Shown: positions 49,401 to 58,298, counted from the first letter of the stretch. The stretch is DNA of 64,000 nucleotides from Litsea cubeba (GCA_012931725.1 CM022949.1:3569934-3633933); one strand, 5' to 3'. Made by a program: numbers and translations. Notes: a model not told the origin generated them from the letters alone.

Positions 49401-51992
49401 TGGATAGAAATACGATAAAACTAGGAACAAAATCACAAATGGACACATTTGGGAGCATATAGAGGTAGTCTCGGTAGGTGATAAATTAAGATAGACTCGT
49501 TTGAGATGATTTGGACATGTCCAATCCAGGCTAACAACGGCGCCGGTGAGGAAAAGTTCTTTTATGCAAGTTGATGGTCCATCAAGGAAAAAGGGGTAAG
49601 CCAAAGAGGACATGGATAGAAGTAGTAAGGAGAAATCTGAAGAAATGCCACGTATCCGAGGATTTGGCTTAGGATAGACTGGAACGGAAAAACATAATTC
49701 ATACAGCTAATGTTGGAACAGGGCTTTGATGACGATGATGATGAACAGCTACAAGGCCCAAGGCCAAAACCACCACCACCACGAAAACAACAAACATACC
49801 AACAAAAAGGACAGATAACAACTTAAGAATGATAAGAGCTATGACGAACATATATGGCATTGATGCAGGCAAGATCCATGATTGGCCAACCCACTGGGCC
49901 CAAGCCCATAAAAAGATCTTCCAATCGTGTAGGAATATCTATTTTAGTATTAGCTGAATTTTACGGATAATTATGAGATTAATTAGAAAGTTTCTCTTAT
50001 TTGATTTAGAGTTTATTTTAATTAGATTTGTTTCCAAGAATAGAATTAGGAAAGTAGTGCCTATATAAAGGATTGTAATTCCTCTCATTCAGTATGCATT
50101 GATTAATAAAATTTCTATCCTTGAGTTTTCTCTTGGTTAATTGTCTATGGTGTGAGACCAAGACAGGTGTGATCCTATGGATCCCTATCCCTAAGCCCTT
50201 TGGCTTGGAGTTTAGTCCGTTGGCTATCCTCCCCTTCTCCGCGCTGCGCCAATTGGTATCAGAGCGAAGATCCATTCTCATATCGCCGTTCCTATCCCTA
50301 AGCCCTTTGGCTTGGAGTTTAGCCTGTTGGCTATCCTCACCTTCTCCGCGCTGCGCCAGGCATGGTTATAAAATACATCGAAATTTTGTTGCAAAACACC
50401 CTCCTTAGGTGGTAGATATGCACTTCATTAGTTCTCTTGATATGAGAGAGAGGCATCAAGATGTCTGGCAAGATCTGGCACCTTGTCCACCTCATCGACC
50501 ATTCTCCATGGGACCTTGTAGCGACCCAAAACCCAACTGATGATGCACTTTGAATCCCCCTCCATTATATGTTGAAGATAGAGGAGCGCTTCATGAAGAT
50601 GTGTCCTCGAAACTAATGTTTCCACCATATTTATAGAGCAAAACTCTGCTGGGCCTGAGAAAGAGAGGATAGACTTGGTCTCACTATCTCAAATGGTCCC
50701 ATCTATCCCTGTAAACCTCAGATAACAATGAGTGTTCCCATCTATCTCTCTCCATTGTTCAAATTTGAGAGACCAGCCACTCTCTCTCCACTTAACCACA
50801 TGCATAGTTTACCGTCAATTATATGGTAAGAGCAAGGAGAGCAAAGTAGTGGCTAGATTGACTGTGGGCCATGCTTAGGTGCAATAGCGTATGGGACACT
50901 TAATGCTTAACAATCATGGCCATGCAAGATATCTATTGATTTATTTAATTAATTGCAATGATTTTTTCACCATTCAAAATAAAAATAAAAAACTGCAATC
51001 ATTTTCTTTGAGACAAAGGGAAAAACTTCTAATGCTTAAATCATTATCACATGCTTTTGTCTCTACTCTCTAATCTATCCATATATGCTCTCTAAATTCA
51101 GTGACGATGCGCCTCATGAAGCGGAGAGGTCTTGTGTTCGACACCTACCTTCGTTGGCCACCTCCCATAGTTTTACTCGGTGCATGTGGATATGAGGGTT
51201 TACATGTGCCCCTAGGGATTAGTTCTCGGCTGTCCAGAATCGAGTGTCCCTCAGGCTCAGGGCCAAAGGCTCCTGGGCTATGTTGGGTGGGAGATACCCT
51301 GGGTTATATATATATATATATATATGGGAGATGCTCCTATGAGAGCATCTCTCACCTTACTATGGGAGATAAAGTGGGGGCCCTCACATTTAAGTTGTTG
51401 GCATTGGATATGAATGTGAGGGCCCCCACCTTATCTCTCATAGGAGCATCTCCCTATATATATATATACTCTCTAAATTTAATTTGTTGTTTTTTTAATG
51501 ACATGAAGCTCGTGAGTGCTAAGAAAATGATGTAAAGGAAGAATATGCAAAAGGTGGGATTTTTTTTTTTTAAAAGTGGTAGTATGTTTGAGATTTCGTT
51601 GGGCGGAGCAGGATTCCCACATGGTTTTGCATAAATTGACAAACAGTAGAGAAATTTTCATTGTATTCTCTTTTTAGTTTATATTGCGGGATAATGGAAT
51701 GCTGCTGTTGGAATTAAATGGCATTCTCTTGTCATTTTCAGATACCCGCGTTTGGGATATACAAACTCCTCCCACTTTTAAATATGTTTCTCTCAGGGGG
51801 TTCAGAGGTACATTATTCCCTTCATATGACTATGCTCTGGTGTCTGCTTGCTTGTCTGGTCATAACCCATAATAGTAGTCTGGCGTATGTTGTCTGTAGG
51901 GAGCTGTGGAAGATGAAAAGAGCCGCAAGAAAAGGGAGAAGATGGAGAAGAAGGCTTCAAGGCCCAAATTTGTTAAGACAAGAAGCAAGTGA
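40420..51992 (+). CDS. TMEM208: TMEM208/SND2-like ER membrane protein (DUF788), five exons
   Basis: Exons: 40420-40503, 40938-41131, 41856-41940, 51742-51807, 51900-51992. All introns are GT-AG and phases match; total 522 nt = 173 aa plus stop. The protein starts MANQGAKKRRDENARHMRNL, has hydrophobic segments at about residues 20-39, 46-66, 98-118 and 122-138, and ends in a basic tail (KSRKKREKMEKKASRPKF...). This is the layout of TMEM208, the homologue of yeast Snd2, which helps target membrane proteins to the ER independently of SRP. Length agrees with the plant family (~173 aa, from memory). Exon 3 ends cleanly at LV|GTAAGG and exon 4 resumes with IPAFGIYKLLP, so the 9801-nt intron 3 is well supported by frame and homology despite its load of retroelements. 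No disabling change is seen in the exons. The symbol follows the animal homologue. Confidence 0.9.
42719..46223 (+). mobile_element. L1-type LINE, 5'-truncated and decayed, in TMEM208 intron 3
   Basis: Plus-strand segments in shifting frames read RKWWEEMNVQGWAGYRL, then reverse transcriptase motifs (DKAPGQDGFPLAFFQ; IKDYRPISLIGAIYK; HQGDPLSPFLFV; a PDD in place of the usual ADD before TIIF), the zinc-binding RT-associated region (LWHGNQKKKK; CPMCLLDEESIDHLLLNC) and an RNase H-like end (EGDSLCTIKWASQ; ANSEADRLAKEGV). It ends in an A-rich tail at 46210-46223. A 10-bp target duplication, CTATGGACCC, is at 42709-42718 and 46224-46233. Frameshifts and stops show it is dead. The endonuclease domain is absent (5' truncation). 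Confidence 0.9.
45680..45702 (+). repeat. G23 homopolymer within the LINE
   Basis: An uninterrupted run of 23 G follows GGAATTGTT in the RNase H part of the LINE. Such runs can form G-quadruplexes and are prone to sequencing and replication slippage; part of its length may be an assembly artefact. Confidence 0.8.
46355..46731 (-). mobile_element. Copia-type LTR with primer-binding site (remnant)
   Basis: On the minus strand an LTR starts TGTTGGAGAGAGAC (46731) and ends AGAATTTACA (46371). It is followed by TCAATTGGTATCAAAG, which contains a primer-binding site complementary to initiator Met tRNA (TGGTATCAAAG, 46365-46355). A TATA-like TATTTATATG lies inside. Only a short piece of internal sequence remains before the LINE at 46223. 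No gag or pol and no second LTR were found. Confidence 0.65.
46732..47886. other. TMEM208 intron 3, unassigned stretch
   Basis: No gene recognised; frames at 46807-47148 and 47386-47682 lack motifs. Diverged direct repeats (GGTAGGACAANNNATGG and GCATNTTTTTCATGTT) at 47167-47210 and 47460-47505 flank a T-run plus LINE-like tail at 47249-47370 on the minus strand. Confidence 0.4.
47903..49347 (+). mobile_element. RTE-type LINE, 5'-truncated, one open frame of ~459 codons
   Basis: Continuous frame with RT motifs: CANYRGIKLM, ENQFGFMPGRST, HMVFIDLEKAYDRVPR, LHQGSALSPYLFALVMDE, MLFADDIVLVDE, FRYLGSMVQQDG, then YGSECWAVKHNH, RMLRWMCGITRRD, RLRWFGHVRRRP, GRGRPKRSWKETI and the family ending WRRQIHIADPT followed by stop (49312-49314). 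The 3' tail is (TTTGG)n. A 16-bp target duplication, GGTAATCGGGAAACAA, is at 47887-47902 and 49348-49363. The frame is open and the YADD-like FADD is intact, so insertion is young. Endonuclease and the first RT blocks are missing. Confidence 0.95.
49364..49745 (+). mobile_element. Older RTE copy that served as target of the younger RTE
   Basis: Starting at the duplicated site the frame reads GKQHMQKMSVTEMIML, matching the KHNHVKKMEVAEMRML stretch of the young copy, then, with frameshifts, DLDMS, KPKRTWIEVVRRNLKKCH and NIIHTANVGTGL, ending in a (GATGAT)-rich tail at 49728-49743. So the young RTE inserted inside the C-terminal part of an older, decayed RTE of a different subfamily. Confidence 0.75.
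49861..50358 (+). mobile_element. Collapsed LTR retrotransposon (498 bp) with PBS and 5-bp duplication
   Basis: A 5' LTR (49861-50251, TGATGCAG...GCGCCA, with TATATAAA near 50061) is followed by the primer-binding site TGGTATCAGAGC (50254-50265, initiator Met tRNA) and then only the last ~70 bp of a 3' LTR (50288-50358), which repeats CCTTTGGCTTGGAGTTTAG. Flanks carry the 5-bp duplication GGCAT (49856-49860 and 50359-50363). The whole coding region and most of the 3' LTR are deleted, or the element was mobilised as a miniature. Confidence 0.88.
50428..50640 (-). pseudogene. RNase H-like (RVT_3) fragment
   Basis: The minus strand reads EALLYLQHIMEGDSKCIISW and KVPWRMVDEVDKV, resembling the EGDS...W core of plant LINE-associated or host RNase H-like domains. 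About 65 residues, no start context, inside TMEM208 intron 3; likely a LINE remnant. Confidence 0.45.
51103..51290 (+). mobile_element. SINE-like element (family 2)
   Basis: Shares TCTTGTGTTCGACACCTACC, TTGGCCACCTCCCA and CCCCTAGGGATTAGT with 14040-14170. The body extends further here. No clear tail or target duplication; it abuts a TA microsatellite. Confidence 0.5.
51326..51454. mobile_element. Short hairpin MITE in TA repeats
   Basis: 129 bp between two (TA)n runs. Ends GGGAGATGCTCCTATGAGAG are perfect inverted copies, and the inner arm GTGGGGGCCCTCACATT pairs too. The left arm has an extra 23 bp (CATCTCTCACC...TGGGAG) absent from the right. A transcript of the TMEM208 intron would fold here into a long stem. 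Confidence 0.85.
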
Positions 51993-52200
51993 TTTCCTGA
52001 GAAGTTTACCATTTGTATCAAATGCAAGGAAAACTTCAATATCCATAGTTTCTTGAGCAGGAGCATTGGTTCCATCTCAAGCAGAGAGATAAAAACTGGA
52101 TGCAAAACAGTTCAATATTTATTACAGATTTACAACCGTATTGCTATAATCAGGTAGATGAAATGCACAGATATTGAAAATGCTTTGTTGTTTCAATTTG
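51993..52200 (+). other. Probable 3' UTR of the TMEM208-like gene
   Basis: Follows the TGA at 51990-51992. AT-rich with no frame. Possible poly(A) signals such as CAATATTTATT lie near 52110. The end is not determined. Confidence 0.4.
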
Positions 52201-52748
52201 CTGAAGCTATGGCATTAAGTAATATCTTTTCTTCCGCTTCCTCTAGATCTTTTGTTGAATGACTGTGGCACTGATTTAGGGTTTCTTCTGTGCATGCTCT
52301 TTTCTCTATATCTTTTGTTGTTTGTCTGTACCACTCAGTTAGGGTTTCTTTTTCTGCGCATGCGCTCTTGCCCTTGTTTATGTGGTAAGGACTGGATTGA
52401 TGCAGCCCGTATGCATATACCCACTTAATCCCAAGTCTCAATCAAGTGACTCAATCCATGGCCATGGGCGGTCAGAGTTGTGATTTTATATTTTTAATGA
52501 TGGTCAGATTTTGTGTGTCAAATGATATGTCAAAATGACCTGAATTGTGGATCTTTGGATAGCTTATTCCATTAGCTTTCCAAGGAGCTCATATAATTTC
52601 ATAGTGGACACGTTTAACAGTGCTTATCACGGTGAAATTATATAATGTTTGTAATAATGATCTGGCGTGTTTGTCATAGTGAAACTGTCCAATGTTTGCA
52701 ATAATGATATGAAATATAATGTTGGCAATCATTACTTTCTAATGTTAG
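52201..52748. other. Intergenic DNA
   Basis: Nothing recognised. A tandem-like pair of TCTTTTGTTG...GTTTAGGGTTTCTT variants occurs at 52246-52360. Confidence 0.45.
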
Positions 52749-53081
52749 TGCCTGTTTGTTTGCATTAGAACATATAGGAATTGAATACCTAGCAAGTCAA
52801 ATGATCTCTGCGAAGGATTATTAAAGAGGTGTGGTGTGAATGATATGAGGTGAGGGGTTAAGGATTTAAGGTGGAGATGTAGACGTATCTTGACTTGCCT
52901 GGGCATTGAATTACTCGTGTGATGGTGGGGTATTTATTTCCAATCTTCCCTTGATGGTGGGAGGTTATTTGATGATTTTCATTTTTTTCCCATATTCGCC
53001 TTAGGATTTCATTTTTAACTCCTTATGGCATGAATTCCTATTTATCCAATTCCCAGGTATTCTTTGTAAATGAACAGGTCC
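52749..53081. mobile_element. MITE with GGNCCTGTTTGTTTGCA-like ends
   Basis: The left end GTGCCTGTTTGTTTGCATTA and the inverted right end GGACCTGTTCATTTACAAAG match, followed by inverted AATTGNATAC blocks. Same family as 62154-62493. Superfamily not resolved because no clean duplication was found. Confidence 0.6.
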
Positions 53082-54085
53082 TAAATATCACAGTGAGATT
53101 CATTTAATGCTGCTAAGTGCTAATTATGATGGACCATAAATATTGGTAAGCACTGTGCTACTCAGGCAATGGTGATTATCATGATTGGCCTTATTATTGA
53201 GCATCACTGAGAAAGCCATGCAATGTAGAACCCATTTGATGTTGGCAATCATCTAATTATATTAATGATCAAGGATTCGGTCTAATGTTGGTAGATGATG
53301 CAATCCAAATGCGGAACCTCACTATGGGACTCAGATAAACTGATAATAATGATCATATAATCTAATACTGGTAATCACTATGCAACCCACCTTTTGTTGG
53401 TAATCATTATTGAAACCACCTAATGCTATCACTCATCTATTGTTGGTTGATGATGGAATCCAAATACTTAGGATAACTGGTAATTATGATCATATAATCT
53501 AATATTGGTAATCACCATGACCCACCTTTTTGTTGGTAATCATTATTGAAACCACCTATATTAGTAATGAACAGGGTCATGCCTAGTGCTTGTGTGTTTT
53601 TTTTTTTTAAATGTTTGTATAGTTGTTAAAATGGGTCATATTCATCTCAGTCGTTTTAAAGATCAACAGCTTAGATGAAGGTGGCTCAAGTCAAGATTCC
53701 TCTCGGTCATTTTAAAGATCATCTGCCTCAGTGGACTCCATGTTTTCTTGCTTCTTCTCATGTTTTTGTCCTTTGAATCTTCAACCAAACGGGCCTCCCT
53801 CTTTATGGCCATCATGTCAATGGTTAGTGGGCAAATCATCTTCAGCCATTGGTCCACAAACGGGGCAACTTGTTTTCTCGTTTTTTTGGTACCCAGCTTG
53901 GGGCTGGGACCCAATCCTCTGGTGAGGGAAGTTCAGATCTATGAAGACAGATTCCAGTCCAGATCCACCATAGTTCTACCACATCCCTGGCCCATTTGCA
54001 TCCCTATGTTGGCTGTCCCAGCAGAATAAAACTCAAATCAACTTTATATTACAAATGTTATCATTGTCCATATCTATCTAACTTT
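53082..54085. other. Intergenic DNA with diverged short repeats
   Basis: 53130-53580 is built of GGTAATCATNATTGAAACCACCTAATG-like repeats (written in parts: TTGGTAATCAT, GAAACCACCTA), similar to the inside of the Harbinger-like element at 9.8-10.8 kb. A minus-strand frame of 83 codons at 53663-53914 has a charged, coding-like composition but no motif I recognise. Confidence 0.4.
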
Positions 54086-54220
54086 AGACTAATCCCTCCG
54101 GGCCCATAGGAAAGCCGGGTAAACTTTCCTGTAGCCTCAGTGTGGTAGTGCAGTTTTGAACCTACAACTTCCGGGTGCAAACCGTAATCCTAGACCAACT
54201 GAGCTACCCCTTGGGGTTGC
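54086..54220 (-). mobile_element. SINE (family 1) fragment
   Basis: On the minus strand: A box GGGTAGCTCAGTTGGTC, B box GTTCAAAACTGCAC and body to GGAGGGATTAGTC. The 3' tail is missing. It lies about 550 bp upstream of the GDP-fucose synthase start. Confidence 0.65.
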
Positions 54221-54773
54221 TCTTAACTCAGAAAAAAAGAAAAAGAAAAACCCTAAATTGAGGAGTTGAAACTTTACAATGGAGCCCGCCCACTTATTAA
54301 AACTCTGAGCCATTCGACACTAACATCCTCTCGTTCATTAGACAACCCTAAATTTTATTCGGGTAGGAATTGTCCCACACTAAGATTGACCATTTGATTA
54401 AAATATGAGTAACTCAATCTTTTACATTACTAATAACATTCATAAATCACACTACATTAATCAGATGGTTAATATTACTGTGGGATCAACTTCTATTGAC
54501 CAGCTCAGATTTCTGATCAGGTGGCCCACCATGGGGTCCCACTTCTTCCACTCATAATTTCTTTAAAGTCAGAGAGAGAGCCTCAGGCCCCCAGTGGATC
54601 CTGAGTCTCTGCTAGATCTACTTATCTCTCTCTCCTTTTTACTGAGACAGGTTTGTTTCTGCACTTCTCAGGAGCAGCAGCTGAAGCTTTCCATCTCCTT
54701 GAAAGCAAACGAGGAAAATCTTCCATCTCCTTGAAACCAAACGAGGAAAACCTCCCAAACACATCCGTGGAAA
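54221..54773 (+). promoter_or_regulatory. Upstream region and leader of the GDP-fucose synthase gene
   Basis: A pyrimidine patch CTTATCTCTCTCTCCTTTTT at 54620-54639 is typical of plant core promoters. The presumed leader 54650-54773 contains a near-repeat (CTTCCATCTCCTTGAAANCAAACGAGGAAAA, written once at ~54688 and again at ~54720). No clear TATA box was assigned. Confidence 0.4.
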
Positions 54774-55883
54774 ATGCAAGTCTCTGAAAAAGGTACGATT
54801 CCAAATCCCAATGTATTTCAATTACTACTCTTTCCACTTTTATCTCTTTTCACTTCACTGCAATTGAAGACCAAATCTCCAAACCCTAACCCTAACCCTC
54901 AAACCTCCTCATTTGCAGAAACCCTAACTCCATCTCCGACCTCCTTCCTCAACGACAAGACCGCCTCGATCTTCGTCGCCGGCGACCGCGGCCTCGTCGG
55001 CTCCGCCATCGTCCGCAAGCTCCGCTCCCTCGGCTTCCACAACCTCCTCCTTCGCTCCCACGCCGAACTCGACCTCACCCGCCAATCCGCCGTCGACGAC
55101 TTCTTCTCCCGCCACCGCCCCCTCTACGTCATCCTCGCCGCCGCCAAGGTTGGTGGCATCCATGCCAACAACACCTACCCGGCTGAATTCATCGCCATCA
55201 ACCTCCAGATCCAGACCAATGTGATTGACGCCGCCCACCGCCACGGCACCCGGAAGCTCGTCTTCCTCGGATCCTCCTGCATTTACCCGAAATTCGCCCC
55301 GCAGCCGATCCCGGAAACCGCCCTCTTGACCGGCCCGCTCGAGCCCACCAATGAGTGGTACGCCATCGCCAAGATCGCCGGGATCAAGATGTGCCAGGCG
55401 TACCGATTGCAGTACAATTGGGATGCGATATCGCTAATGCCCACGAATTTATACGGCCCCAATGACAACTTCCACCCGGAGAATTCGCATGTGTTGCCGG
55501 CGCTGATGCGGCGGTTCCACGAGGCGAAGGTGGCGGGGGCGAAGGAGGTGGTGGTCTGGGGCACCGGGTCGCCCCTCCGGGAGTTCTTGCACGTGGACGA
55601 CCTGGCCGATGCGGTGGTGTTCTTGATGGAGGAGTATAGTGGATTGGAGCATGTGAATGTGGGGAGTGGGAGTGAGGTGAGCATCAAGGAGCTGGCGGAG
55701 CTGGTGAAGGAGGTGGTGGGGTTTGAAGGGAATCTTGTGTGGGACACGACGAAGCCGGATGGGACGCCGAGGAAGCTCATGGATAATTCGAAGCTGGCGG
55801 GGCTGGGGTGGGTGCCCAAAGTCCCCCTCCGGGAGGGGCTTGCCGACACTTACAAGTGGTATGTGGAGTATTTGAAGCAGTGA
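54774..55883 (+). CDS. GER: GDP-L-fucose synthase (GDP-4-keto-6-deoxymannose epimerase-reductase)
   Basis: Catalyses the last step of GDP-L-fucose synthesis from GDP-mannose in the cytosol: 3,5-epimerisation and NADPH-dependent reduction. Preferred model: exon 1 54774-54792 and exon 2 54919-55883 (984 nt, 327 aa), removing a 126-nt GT-AG intron with no stop. Read through, the frame gives 369 aa, longer than the ~310-330 aa family. In the 327-aa protein: nucleotide-binding GDRGLVG at 28-34 (usually GHRGLVG), AAAKVGGI at 80-87, SSC at 125-127, Y154-x3-K158 in NEWYAIAKIAG, PTNLYGPND at 181-189 and H197; Ser125, Cys127, Tyr154, Lys158 and His197 align with the catalytic set of the bacterial enzyme. 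LREFLHVDDLADAVVFL and the KPDGTPRKL motif follow. The reading is complete and GC-rich (especially third positions), unlike its surroundings. Stop TGA at 55881-55883. Confidence 0.95.
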   Translation: MQVSEKGTIPNPNVFQLLLFPLLSLFTSLQLKTKSPNPNPNPQTSSFAETLTPSPTSFLNDKTASIFVAGDRGLVGSAIVRKLRSLGFHNLLLRSHAELDLTRQSAVDDFFSRHRPLYVILAAAKVGGIHANNTYPAEFIAINLQIQTNVIDAAHRHGTRKLVFLGSSCIYPKFAPQPIPETALLTGPLEPTNEWYAIAKIAGIKMCQAYRLQYNWDAISLMPTNLYGPNDNFHPENSHVLPALMRRFHEAKVAGAKEVVVWGTGSPLREFLHVDDLADAVVFLMEEYSGLEHVNVGSGSEVSIKELAELVKEVVGFEGNLVWDTTKPDGTPRKLMDNSKLAGLGWVPKVPLREGLADTYKWYVEYLKQ

Positions 55884-56224
55884 GGTGAATGGTCATTTTC
55901 ATTCTGTTTCTTCTGTTATCTTGTTTCATTGTGCTTTATTGTGTTATTTTTATTGGAAATTGGTGAATTCATGTTGCCGAATGACGGCTATTGTTGTTAT
56001 TTTTTATATAATTTTTATGGTGAAATTTTATGTTTTGACTTATCATTGCAGATGGATATTATGTAGGGATGAGTTTTCCATTATGCATTTTCACACTAGT
56101 TTGATCATCACGGTGCATGTTGAGAAGTAGTTTATCTTGTTTTGATATGGTAGATAAACTAATATTGAATAACCTTTCTGATTGCTTTTATACTAAATTG
56201 ATCTGTTTAACCATATGCTTTTTA
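55884..56224 (+). other. Probable 3' UTR of the GDP-fucose synthase gene
   Basis: T-rich sequence after the stop codon (TGTTTCTTCTGTTATCTTGT). No frame of note. The end of the transcript is not determined. Confidence 0.45.
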
Positions 56225-56455
56225 TTTTTTAGAAATGGTCATGGTAATTTTATTAGAAAACAAATAACACCGTAGGTGCATCCAAAAGAAGTAATGATGC
56301 AACCCATTAGCATCAATTAATGATGTCACATCACCAAAGATGCAAAGAGGAATAGTCACCAAACTCTTTAGTAACAAGAGCCAAATAAATTATCTCACAT
56401 TGGCTTGCCCAAAGCCTAGCCCACATCCTTTTTTTTTTTAATGGTAGCCCATATC
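56225..56455 (-). mobile_element. LINE 3'-end fragment
   Basis: On the minus strand it ends GGATGCACCTACGGTGTTAT, then TTTTCTAATAAAATTACCAT and an A-rich tail (T-rich on plus at 56219-56232), typical of plant L1 3' ends. Coding part absent. Confidence 0.5.
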
Positions 56456-57224
56456 CTTATTTGCAGGGGATTATTGTAAAACTTTTGGTTCCTTTTTGGG
56501 CCCCTAATAGAATAAACGCATCCAAATTGGAAATGTGGGATGGACTATGTGATTACCATCTCTTATGCTTTAAGATCCTTTTTTTTTTTATTATTATAAA
56601 ATATGCTTAAGATCTTTTGAGTCTGATGTAAGTGTGGTAAGTAATATAGTGAAATATGCATGAGCTACAAAGGGGTGACAAAACTTGAGTGCTTCTATTA
56701 ATTTTTGATAATTTTACGAGTTATGACTAAACTAGTAGGACTAGAAGTGCTTGATGGTGGTAGAATTTGAGCAGCTTATCATTCAAAAAGTAAAAATAAA
56801 ATTGTGCAGCTTTTGTGTTTCACTTTCGAAAAAATGTAACAATTTGAAACAATTTGAAAGGCTTCTTTAAGTTAGCGAATATTACTCTATTGTTGGACCC
56901 ATTCTACCAACTTGACTTCCTTGTTGTGCTGGAGCCTGGAAGTGATTGACAGTCTTGTTATAGAAACTCTTACCAAGCAACCTATAATTAGTTATTTAGT
57001 TGTTATTGATGTGGCAGGAAGTTAGTATGTGTTATGAGTGTGAGAGCCAAGAAGGAAATCCTAGATATTGGGAATGATTCCTAAAATGGCATAATTGTTG
57101 CCAATGGATACCATTCCGAAGAGCCTTGAGATTTTCATGGTTTGAAAAGATTGCAAGCAAATCCACTCACTGAAAGAGTTGGGGCAATCATTCAGAGAAA
57201 AGAAAGACTACATTGTTGAGTCAA

Positions 57225-57265
<41 letters not shown>

Positions 57266-58099
57266 ATCTCAATTTGCCATGCCAATGAGGGCAAAGGAGA
57301 CTGGGTTTATAAACAAAACGATCAAAATGAAGACTAGCTGTGCTTATTTGGTAATATTGTAAAATGGTTTTCTATTTGTGGGCTGTCTAGACTAAATCTT
57401 TAGAAATATAAAATAGATGCTTTGGTGATGCAATGGAAAAGGGAAGAATGGATGAATGTGGAGGTTAGGAGAGAAGGATAGGGGACTGGGCACAAATAGT
57501 TGGACGTGATTTATCCCTTCTTGTTACCACAATCGAGACTGCATGACAGGCAATTCTTCTCTGTTCTTAGTGAATGGGGGTGGTGGGGATGTTTTCAATT
57601 TAAGGACTAGAAGAGAATATAAAGGTCTTTGGTTTCCATTTATAATGTACAAGGAGGAAGAGGCACTGGAATTGGCAATGCTTGTAATAGGTATGTGTTT
57701 AAATGAAGACGAGGGGTGAATGGTGATAACTAAAGGTTTATGCTTGAGCAGCAGGAGGAGAAAAATAGGGGAAGTATGGGAAGGGACATCGCAGAATACT
57801 GTGTGGGACCGTTACAATGCCAAGGCTGATACAGGAGATTAAAAAGAGGCTCGGGCATAGCCCTTATAATATCCATGTGCCACAAATTCCTCAAGAGGGA
57901 AGTCGTTATAAAAAAAAAGAAAAATCTGTTTCAATTCTTTGTGAAATGCAATTTCCATATATGGTTAAACCTCTGTACTATACTTATGTTTTTAGGTAGA
58001 AGTCTTATACTAGTAAGTTTTTCTTATATTATATGGGTGGTTTGGGTTTAGATTTTTCCAATTCTATCGATGGCTGGGATTTAAAATTATCTAGGGTTC
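56456..58099. other. Intergenic DNA with microsatellite
   Basis: A (CT)n(AT)n microsatellite lies at 57228-57266. No gene is recognised; a 60-codon frame at 57817-57999 has no motif. Confidence 0.5.
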
Positions 58100-58115
58100 G
58101 GTTAGAATGATATTT

Positions 58116-58298
58116 TTTTTTGCTGTTAAGCACCGGTATCCAGAAGCCCATTGGCCCTGACTAATCCAGTTCGAGCCGGGTCGGCCCACTAAGGGGTAAA
58201 GCTCTCCCAGCGCAGATTTTCTCCATACACAAGACTCGAACTCGAGACCTTGCTTAAGGGGAAGGAGTGCCGAACCACTAGAACCAACCTGCGTTGGT
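58116..58298 (-). mobile_element. SINE (family 3) with perfect target duplication
   Basis: The minus strand has an A box (GGTTCTAGTGGTTCGGCAC), a B box (GGTCTCGAGTTCGAGTCTTG), a body and an A tail. A perfect 16-bp duplication, GGTTAGAATGATATTT, lies at 58100-58115 and 58299-58314. The boxes differ from family 1, so it derives from another tRNA. Confidence 0.9.

Noticed and set aside
48351..49613. Minus-strand frames opposite the RTE
   Set aside because: Shadows of the RTE reverse transcriptase frame.
54924..55849. Minus-strand frames of 67-188 codons opposite the fucose synthase gene
   Set aside because: Shadow frames of a GC-rich real gene; no motifs.
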